Source of the DNA: Streptomyces verrucosisporus
GTDB taxonomy: Bacteria > Actinomycetota > Actinomycetes > Streptomycetales > Streptomycetaceae
Assembly: GCF_017114865.1 (NCBI RefSeq)
Contig: NZ_JADEYH010000030.1
Coordinates: 1-58,146 of the forward strand
DNA: 58,146 bases
Direction of reading: 5' to 3'
Shown: piece by piece, positions 53,201 through 58,146 of the stretch
Layout of the letters: every line of letters starts with the position of its first letter
Position numbering within the stretch: position 1 is the first letter of the stretch
Translations under genes and position numbers: made by a program
Notes under the pieces: generated by a model
Database searches by the model: none
What the model was told of the DNA's origin: nothing
The model's input: the letters and a program-made list of their open reading frames with translations, nothing else

Positions 53201-53722
53201 CAGATAGCCCTCGAGTTCCTCGGGCCCTTCCAGACCGAGGTACGTCTGGTCCACCGCGCCGACGAAGACGCCCACGTTGGAGGTCTTCAGCCTGGCCGGG
53301 TCGATGCCCGCCTGTTCGAAGGTCTCCCAGGCGGTCTCCAGCAGCACCCGCTGCTGCGGGTCCATCGACAGCGCCTCACGCGGGGAGATCCCGAAGAACT
53401 CGGCGTCGAAGTCGGCCGCGCCGTCGAGGAACCCGCCCTCGCGGGTGTACGACGTACCGGGCGTGTCCGGGTCGGCGTCGTACAGCCCCTCCAGGTCCCA
53501 GCCCCGGTCGGAGGGGAACGGCGAGATGGCGTCCCGGCCCTCGGCCACCAGGCGCCACAGATCGTCGGCCGAGGCCACCCCGCCGGGGTAGCGGCAGGCC
53601 ATGCCGACGATCGCGACCGGCTCCAGCCGTCCGGACTCCAACTCGGCGATGCGACTGCGTGCCTTCCGCAGGTCGGCCGTGACCCATTTCAGGTAGTCGG
53701 CCAGCTTCTTCTCATCCGCCAT
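47240..53722 (-). CDS. Type I PKS terminal module with thioester-reductase release
   Basis: 2160 residues. Order: docking helix (ADEKKLADYLKWVTADLRK), KS (Cys204 in DTACSSS, EAHGTG, KSNIGH), AT (Ser655 in GHSIGE; HAFH, predicting malonyl-CoA), DH (HxxxGxxxxP at about 960, but the second motif is LHPALLEAALH at about 1112, Asp to Glu), KR (GGTGALG at about 1394; NDD in place of LDD suggests B-type), ACP (GFDSL, Ser about 1705) and a C-terminal thioester-reductase domain (GATGFLG at about 1795, YLQSK). Release should give an aldehyde. ATG 53722 is used; GTG 53734 with AGAGAAG upstream is possible. It takes the chain from the next PKS upstream. Confidence 0.92.
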   Translation of the reverse strand: MADEKKLADYLKWVTADLRKARSRIAELESGRLEPVAIVGMACRYPGGVASADDLWRLVAEGRDAISPFPSDRGWDLEGLYDADPDTPGTSYTREGGFLDGAADFDAEFFGISPREALSMDPQQRVLLETAWETFEQAGIDPARLKTSNVGVFVGAVDQTYLGLEGPEELEGYLMTGKLSSVVSGRVSYSFGFEGPAVTVDTACSSSLVALHLAAQSVRSGESALALAGGVTISGTPGGFVDFSRQRGLAADGRCKSFAAAADGTSWSEGVGLLLVERLSDAVRNGHHVLAVLRATAVNQDGASNGLTAPSGPSQERVIRAALAEARLDAADVDAVEAHGTGTRLGDPIEAQALLGTYGAAHPAERPLYLGSLKSNIGHAVAAAGVGGVIKMIQAIRHGVLPRTLHADQPTPLVDWSDGAVELLTEERPWPHTGRPRRAAVSAFGVSGTNAHVIIEQAPEPAETPANAAPDADTPVPLPAVPWILSARTAGAVRAQVERLAEFVERHPEVPAEDVAHALATTRAGLEHRAVVVGTDRAGLLAALNAFAPDAAAPALPRGATDTGKLGFLFTGQGAQRTGMGLELHAAFPAFAAAFDEVCAHLDPLLERPLREVITTGEGLDETRYTQPALFAVEVALFRLFESWGIRPDLLAGHSIGEIAAAHVAGVLSLADACTLVATRGRLMQALPRGGAMVALQATADEVEPLLAEAGGCVGVAALNSPSSTVVSGDEDAVVSIMSTVRSWGRAAKRLVVSHAFHSPLMEPMLEEFGRIVRGVSLSAPEIPLVSTVTGRIATEAELRSHDYWIQQVRQPVRFVDAVRTLAERQVTTTLELGPAGVLTAMVGDCVSGVGAVTAVAAVRSGRSEPVAAVAALGRLWGAGVPVDWPAFFAPAGPRRRVDLPGYAFQRKRYWLESGPAQAPGRSDGAAGHPLVDTAVEIAGRDELVLTARLAARSAPWLAGHTRHGEIVLPVSALLDVVVRAADEVGCTVVDELTVHRPIVLPERSRVRVQLTVGAPDATGARAFTVHTGADEDHPAWTVAASGTLGSAGPETPFELGAWPPAGAEVLDAADGERAAEARVPVVWHRDGELFAEVVLDEDADSAGYGLHPALLEAALHGTLLAAGRGGVVTGMRGARLHAVGASALRVRLTPGAGGGWAVRLADPSGRPVASIASAAVRPDGPADAAEVAVARSRPLDSLFQVAWTPVVPGDRCCAALAVLETGSGDLGVEDVHRFADVETALDSPAPFEALLAPFVFAPGGDVAARAQEATRRALALVQSWPSDKRSADIPLVVVTRGAVATGRGADRGAGVSDLVAAPVWGLLRSAQSEMPGRIVLVDLDDDPASAEALPSIVASGEPQVAVRGGTMLVPRAARLAPTGDVPASTPWRCDGTVMITGGTGALGALFARHLVREHGVSRLLLVSRSGPAAPGADELADELAGLGAKVTITACDLADREALGALLAAVPAEHPLTGVVHTAGVNDDGMITTLTPERLAAVLRPKVDAAWNLHELTLGHGLSRFVLFSSVAGLVGGPGQANYAAANTFLDALAEHRAASGLPATSLAWGLWDAAGGMGGALGEADLKRIARTGLLPVTEEHGPGLLDTALRLGRPTLVATPLDVAALRARPAQVPIVLTGLARTPARPSARDDDAGTQSLAERLDGLPQERQREVVAEFVRDEVALVLGHRDASTIGSGRLFTELGFDSLISVELRNRLGAATGLRLSASVVFEHPTPAALTEHLCAELLTTATEAAPATAAVDFAAEVRLDADVQPAGEIVRVSADPREILLTGATGFLGAFLLRDLLRSTRARVHCLVRGADRADAERRLRANLEWYEVLDEVDPDRIRVVVGDLSAPRLGLTEDGFDGLARLVDVVYHAGATVSWLRPYTELRRSNVDGTREVLRLAARHRTVPVHHVSTSGVFPAPAPGAEVVPAKTTDPTGPAEALWNGYLQSKWVAEQVIGIARERGLPVSMYRVDVVCGDQRAGACQTKDFVWLSLKGLLQAGAVPDRLAGSFHMVPVDYVSGTITTLATREEAAGGTFHLFNEQSQAFADFVGHLRAHGYELPVLDWDSWRERVRSDRDNALVPLLDAFEALMAGDGRATYPPLDVSETERALAGTGIECPEIGRELFGKYVGFFERAGYFPKAGTRLVPTAGS

Positions 53723-53852
53723 GGGACAACTCACATCTTCTCTGGGACGGCAGCGAGGACAGTGATGGCAGTGCCATCGGCGCCATCAGTGCCGTCAGTG
53801 ACGTTGGTGCGGGACACCGAAGGCGTGCGGGACGACGGTCCGGCGCGGGGCG

Positions 53853-56800
53853 TCAGCCGCCCGAGCGGCCGAGTTCGTTGTCGATGAAGTCGAGGAGCTC
53901 GTCGGTCGAGGCCGACTCCAGCGGTTCCGCCGCATCGGCGTCACCGGGCGTACCACCCCAGGCCTCCATCCAGCGCGACAGGATCGTCTGCAACCGGACG
54001 GTGACGGCGGCACGTTCGTCCGCGTCGGCGGCACCGGCGGCACCGGCGGCACCGGCGGCACCGGCTTCGCCGGCCGCCGAGATGATCTCCTCCAGCTTGT
54101 CGAGTTCGGCGAGGATCGGGGAGCGCTCGCCGGTCTCCTCCCCGGAGCCGAGCCCGGTGAGCAGGAACGCGGTGAGGGCCGCCGGGGTCGGATGGTCGAA
54201 CACCACGGTCGCCGGCAGCCGGACACCGCTGGCCGCGCCCAGCCGGTTGCGCAGCTGCACGGCGGTAAGTGAGTCGAAACCCAGCTCCTGGAAGGGCCGT
54301 TGGGCCTCGACGGCGGACGGGTCGCGGAAGCCCAGCACGACGGCCACTTCGCCGCGCACCAGGTCCAGCACGAACTCCCGCCGCTCGTCCGCGTTCATCC
54401 CGGCGAGCCGCTCCGCGAGGGGCAGGCCACCCTCGGAGCCGGTCCGCTCCGGCCGGTGGTCGGCCACCGGCACCAGGGCCCGCAGCAGCGGCGGGACCGG
54501 ACCTCCGGACGCCCGTACGGCCGCGAGATCGAACGGCGCCGCCGTGAGCGCCGGGTGGCGTACCGCCAGCGCCGCGTCGAACAGGGCCAGCCCCTCCTGC
54601 GAACTCGTCGGCACGAAGCCGTCGCGGGCGAAACGGGACCGGTCGGCCTGGGTCAGCCCCGCGTTGATCCCGCCCTCGACCTCCCACAGCCCCCAGGCCG
54701 GAGAGCTCGCGGGCAGCCCCTCGGCGCGGCGCCGCTCGGCCAGCGCGTCCAGGAAGGCCCCGGCCGCCGCGTAGTTGGCCTGCCCGGGGCCGCCGAACAC
54801 GCTTACCACCGAGGAGAACAGCACGAACGCCGCCGGCTCGTCCTCACGGGTCAGCTCGTGCAGATGCCACGCGGCGTCCGCCTTCGGACCCAGCACCGCG
54901 TCCATCCGGTCGGACGTCAGTGCCGGAAGCAGCCCGTTGTCCAGGACCCCGGCCATGTGCACGACCCCGGTCAGCGCGTGCTCGGCCGGTATCCCGGAGA
55001 GCAGCGCCTTGAGCGCGTCACGGTCGGCGACATCGCACGCGGCGATCCGCACCTCCGCTCCGAGTCCGGTGAGTTCGGAAAGCAGCTCCTTTGCTCCGGG
55101 AGCCTGTTCACCCCGGCGGGAGACCAGCAGCAGCCGCCGGACGCCGTGCTCGACCACGAGGTGCCGGGCCACCGCGGCGCCGAGCGCCCCCGTGCCACCG
55201 GTGATGAGGACCGTGCCCTCCGGGCGCCAGCGGGGGGCCATGCCGTCGTCCGTGTCGGCCCGGACGACCCGGTGCAGCCGGGGCACCAGGAGCCGGCCGT
55301 CGCGTACGGCGGCCTGTGGTTCGTCCGCGGCGAGCAGGGCGGACAGGAGGGCCGGGGGGACAAGCGCGGAGCCGGAGTCCGGGCCGGGGGCGTCCACGAG
55401 GAGGATCCGGCCGGGGTTCTCCGACTGGGCCGAACGCACCAGACCCTGGACCGCCGCCGCGTCCAGGTGCGGCATCTCGCCGGCCGTGGCGGCCACGGCG
55501 CCCCTGGTGACCAGCATGAGCCGGGTCGCGGCCAGCCGCTCGTCGGCCAGCCAGGCCTGGAGCAGGGCCAGCGCCCTCCCGGTCGCCGAACGCACACCGT
55601 CCACGACCTCGGTGTCGTTGCCGGCTGCCGGGAGGTGGACGAGGAGGGCGTCGACCGCCGTACCGGACTCGACCGCACGGCCGAGGGCGGCGAGGTCCTC
55701 GTAGTGGAGGACTCCGGACTCGCCCTCGTACGCCCGGTGTGCCGCATACGACACTCCGGGTTCCTCGTCCGGCAGATGACCGAGGGTCGCCCAGGCGACC
55801 GGCCGGTCCGGCTTGCGTGGGGACAGCGGCGTCCAGGCGATGTGGTGCAGGGCCCGCAGCGGGCCGGGGCCGCCGATGAGTTCCGACAGCGCGGGGGAGC
55901 GCCGGACGACGGAGTCGACGGTGGCGACGGGCGCCCCGTCCGGACCGGTCAGCACGACGGACACGGCCCCCTCCTCCGTCTCCTCCGCGGCGGATCCCCC
56001 GGTGGTCGTCCCGGCCGGGGCGAGCCGGGCCCGTACGGCCGTCGCGCCGGGAGAGTGCAGCCGCACTCCGCGCCAGCGGACCGCGAACGGCTCGCCTCCG
56101 TCCACCGCGAGCGCGGCCTCCAGCAGCGCCGGGTGCAGGACGTGGCGGCCGGCACCGGCGGCGTGCTCCTTCGGGAGCCGCACCTCGACGCCGTCTGTTC
56201 CCCCGGCGAGGCCGGCGGCCGTGCCGTCCTCGGCCCGCAGGGTCCCGAAGGCCAGCTCGGCCCACTGCCCGGTGCCGGGATCCGGCAGGGCGTGCACGGT
56301 GACGGGGCGCCGCCCCGAGTCGTCCGGGGAGCCGACCCGCACCTGGAACGGGACCTCACCGGTGTCGGGGACGGCGAGCGGGGCCCGCACGGTCAGTTCG
56401 TCCACCACCGGGCAGGTCACCTCGGCACCCGCCCGGACGACCGCGTCGACCAGGGCCGCCGACGGCAGCACGGCGGTGCCGGACACGGTGTGCTCGGACA
56501 GCCACGGCTGTGCGGCCGCCGCGACCCGGCCGGTGAACAGCACCTCGTCGGTGCCGGCCACCGTGACAGCCGTACCCAGCAGGGGGTGGTCCGAGTGGCC
56601 GGGGCCCGCCGCGTACGCGGGCGCCGACTGCTCCAGCCAGTACCGCTCGCGCTGGAACGGGTACGTCGGCAGCTCGACGGCGCGTACCGGCAGGCCCTCG
56701 AACACCACCGGCCAGTCCACCGGGACCCCGGCCACGAACGCCTCGCCCAGCGCGGCCAGCACCTGGTCGGGCCCGCCCCGGTCACGGCGGAGCGAGCCGA

Positions 56801-58146
56801 CGCCGGTGACGGCCGTGCCCACCGCGTCGGCGGTCTCCTCGACGCTGTGCAGCAGCACCGGGTGCGGGCTGCACTCGACGAAGACACCGTGGCCGCCGTC
56901 CAGCAGGGTCCGTGTGGTCGGCTCGAACAGCACGCTCTGCCGCAGGTTGGTGTACCAGTACGTGGCGTCCAGACCGGTGGTGTCGAACAGGCCGCCGGTG
57001 ACGGTGGAGTAGAAGGGCACCTCGGAGGGCCGGGCCTCGATGCCCGCCAGATCGGCCAGCAGCCGCTCACGGATCGACTCGACGTGCGCGCAGTGCGAGG
57101 CGTAGTCCACCGGGAGGCGCTTGGCGCGTCCGCCGTCGGCCACGACCGTCTCGCGCAGCTCGTCGAGGGCGTCGGCGTCGCCGGAGAGCACCACGGACGC
57201 GGCGCCGTTGACGGCGGCCACCGCGACCCGGCCGCCGTAGCCGTCGATCAGTTCGCGCACGCGGGGCTCGGGCAGCGCGACCGACATCATGCCGCCCCGG
57301 CCGGAGAGGTCCTCGGCGATGGCGCGGGCGCGCAGGGCCACGACCCGGGCGCCGTCGGCCAGGGACAGCGCACCGGCCACGCACGCGGCGGCGATCTCCC
57401 CCTGGGAGTGGCCGATCACGGCGGCGGGCCGTACCCCGTGGGCACGCCACACCGCCGCGAGCGACACCATGATCGCCCACAGCACCGGCTGGATCACGTC
57501 CACCCGCTCCAGCGGCTGCCGGGCCCGCACGGTCTCGATCAGGTCCCAGTCGGTGACCGGTGCCAGCGCCGCCCCGCAGTCGGCCATGGCCGCGGCGAAC
57601 ACCGGCGAGGCGTCCAGCAGTTCGGCCGCCATGCCGGTCCACTGGGACCCCTGCCCGGGAAACACGAAGGCCACCCGCGACGTCTCCGCACGACCACCGC
57701 GCACCACGTTCGGAGCCCCGCCGCCCTCGGCGAGTGCCGCCAGCCCGGCGGTCAGCGCGTCGAGATCGGAACCGACGACCACGGCCCGGTCGTCCAGCGC
57801 GGCACGTGTGGTGACCAGAGCGTGGGCGACGTCGGCGACGGCAGGGCCGACGGCGGTGGCAGAGCTGCTGCCGGAGACCCAGGCGGTCCCGTCGGCGGTC
57901 AGGAGGTCGAGCAACTGCCGGGCCCGCGCGGCCAGGGCGCGCTCGCCCCTGCCGGACAGGACCAGCGGCAGTGGGTGGCCGGGCCAGTCGGAGGAATCGT
58001 CCCCGCGGGGGCGCTGCGGAGCCCGGACGGGACCGCCCCCGCCGTCCCCGGCCGTGCCCTCGGTGCCGGGGACGGCATCGGTCTTCACCCTCGTCGTGTC
58101 CTCTGCCGCCTGCTCGATGATCACGTGGGCGTTGGTGCCGCTGAAG
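53853..58146 (-). CDS. Type I PKS, 5' part missing (KS end, AT, DH, KR, ACP)
   Basis: Partial: the frame continues past the window edge, where GTNAHVIIEQ marks the KS end. AT has GHSQGE and DYASH, with RVDVIQP, predicting methylmalonyl-CoA. The DH-like region has HTVSGTAVLP but the second motif is LHPALLEAALAV, lacking the Asp and the following His/Gln, so it is probably inactive. KR has GGTGALG with LDN and YAAAG, where catalytic Asn is Gly, so activity is doubtful. ACP has GFDSL. The C-terminus carries a GAA repeat and a helical docking domain that should pair with the N-terminus of the downstream PKS. A 130-base gap separates them. Confidence 0.9.
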   Translation of the reverse strand, partial: FSGTNAHVIIEQAAEDTTRVKTDAVPGTEGTAGDGGGGPVRAPQRPRGDDSSDWPGHPLPLVLSGRGERALAARARQLLDLLTADGTAWVSGSSSATAVGPAVADVAHALVTTRAALDDRAVVVGSDLDALTAGLAALAEGGGAPNVVRGGRAETSRVAFVFPGQGSQWTGMAAELLDASPVFAAAMADCGAALAPVTDWDLIETVRARQPLERVDVIQPVLWAIMVSLAAVWRAHGVRPAAVIGHSQGEIAAACVAGALSLADGARVVALRARAIAEDLSGRGGMMSVALPEPRVRELIDGYGGRVAVAAVNGAASVVLSGDADALDELRETVVADGGRAKRLPVDYASHCAHVESIRERLLADLAGIEARPSEVPFYSTVTGGLFDTTGLDATYWYTNLRQSVLFEPTTRTLLDGGHGVFVECSPHPVLLHSVEETADAVGTAVTGVGSLRRDRGGPDQVLAALGEAFVAGVPVDWPVVFEGLPVRAVELPTYPFQRERYWLEQSAPAYAAGPGHSDHPLLGTAVTVAGTDEVLFTGRVAAAAQPWLSEHTVSGTAVLPSAALVDAVVRAGAEVTCPVVDELTVRAPLAVPDTGEVPFQVRVGSPDDSGRRPVTVHALPDPGTGQWAELAFGTLRAEDGTAAGLAGGTDGVEVRLPKEHAAGAGRHVLHPALLEAALAVDGGEPFAVRWRGVRLHSPGATAVRARLAPAGTTTGGSAAEETEEGAVSVVLTGPDGAPVATVDSVVRRSPALSELIGGPGPLRALHHIAWTPLSPRKPDRPVAWATLGHLPDEEPGVSYAAHRAYEGESGVLHYEDLAALGRAVESGTAVDALLVHLPAAGNDTEVVDGVRSATGRALALLQAWLADERLAATRLMLVTRGAVAATAGEMPHLDAAAVQGLVRSAQSENPGRILLVDAPGPDSGSALVPPALLSALLAADEPQAAVRDGRLLVPRLHRVVRADTDDGMAPRWRPEGTVLITGGTGALGAAVARHLVVEHGVRRLLLVSRRGEQAPGAKELLSELTGLGAEVRIAACDVADRDALKALLSGIPAEHALTGVVHMAGVLDNGLLPALTSDRMDAVLGPKADAAWHLHELTREDEPAAFVLFSSVVSVFGGPGQANYAAAGAFLDALAERRRAEGLPASSPAWGLWEVEGGINAGLTQADRSRFARDGFVPTSSQEGLALFDAALAVRHPALTAAPFDLAAVRASGGPVPPLLRALVPVADHRPERTGSEGGLPLAERLAGMNADERREFVLDLVRGEVAVVLGFRDPSAVEAQRPFQELGFDSLTAVQLRNRLGAASGVRLPATVVFDHPTPAALTAFLLTGLGSGEETGERSPILAELDKLEEIISAAGEAGAAGAAGAAGAADADERAAVTVRLQTILSRWMEAWGGTPGDADAAEPLESASTDELLDFIDNELGRSGG
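54031..54065. repeat. 9-bp tandem repeat in PKS inter-domain linker
   Basis: Unit GCACCGGCG repeated about four times, encoding Gly-Ala-Ala units between the ACP and the docking domain. A length-variable linker. Confidence 0.8.

Noticed and set aside
1..58146. tRNA, rRNA, CRISPR arrays, insertion sequences, attachment sites
   Set aside because: None seen by eye: no cloverleaf-like short genes, no regular spacer arrays and no transposase or integrase motifs.

Overview
The window reads as a chromosomal segment of a Streptomyces or close relative. The evidence is very high G+C at third codon positions, frequent GTG and TTG starts, many four-base GTGA stop/start overlaps, a SARP-family activator, a lasso-peptide cluster and modular type I polyketide synthase (PKS) genes. 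I saw no rRNA, tRNA, CRISPR array or transposase. All family names come from motifs read by eye; nothing was searched.

Region 1 (1-17.2 kb) is mostly housekeeping plus one natural-product island: recD2 helicase, citrate synthase, then on the minus strand a complete lasso-peptide cluster (precursor, cyclase, RRE, protease, ABC exporter; 8893 down to 4298). Next come a copper-efflux operon copZ-copA behind a CsoR-type palindrome, a DUF4328 membrane protein, two convergent Na+/H+ antiporters (CPA1-type and NhaA) and a PucR/CdaR-type regulator.

Region 2 (17.4-34.7 kb) is rich in membrane-scaffold and little-studied genes. One plus-strand operon encodes a YqiJ-like OB-fold membrane protein, a flotillin, a 1686-residue AAA ATPase and an XRE regulator. 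A GGDEF protein with an unassigned C-terminal domain is divergent from an EspR-like HTH protein. A two-gene operon pairs a PhnD-like binding protein lacking a signal peptide with a fusion of a cysteine-less TusA-like domain to a diiron ferritin-like domain. A DUF234-type ATPase follows, and then a second SPFH pair on the minus strand.

Region 3 (35.3-58.1 kb, open at the right edge) is one polyketide cluster. It holds a type II thioesterase, a PimR-like SARP, a P450, a Tat-exported flavin amine oxidase, an imine reductase, a GlxA/AraC regulator, a SnoaL-like protein, an NmrA-like reductase, an FAD monooxygenase and two type I PKS genes. The last PKS ends in a thioester-reductase domain instead of a thioesterase, so the chain should leave as an aldehyde. 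A terminal aldehyde together with an imine reductase and an amine oxidase points to a polyketide-derived cyclic imine or amine (piperidine/indolizidine-like alkaloid). The required aminotransferase is not in the window and would be expected to the right of 58146.

The most promising items for new biology are the TusA-like/diiron fusion with its PhnD-like partner, the alkaloid-type PKS cluster with an exported amine oxidase, the lasso peptide, and the flotillin/AAA locus.
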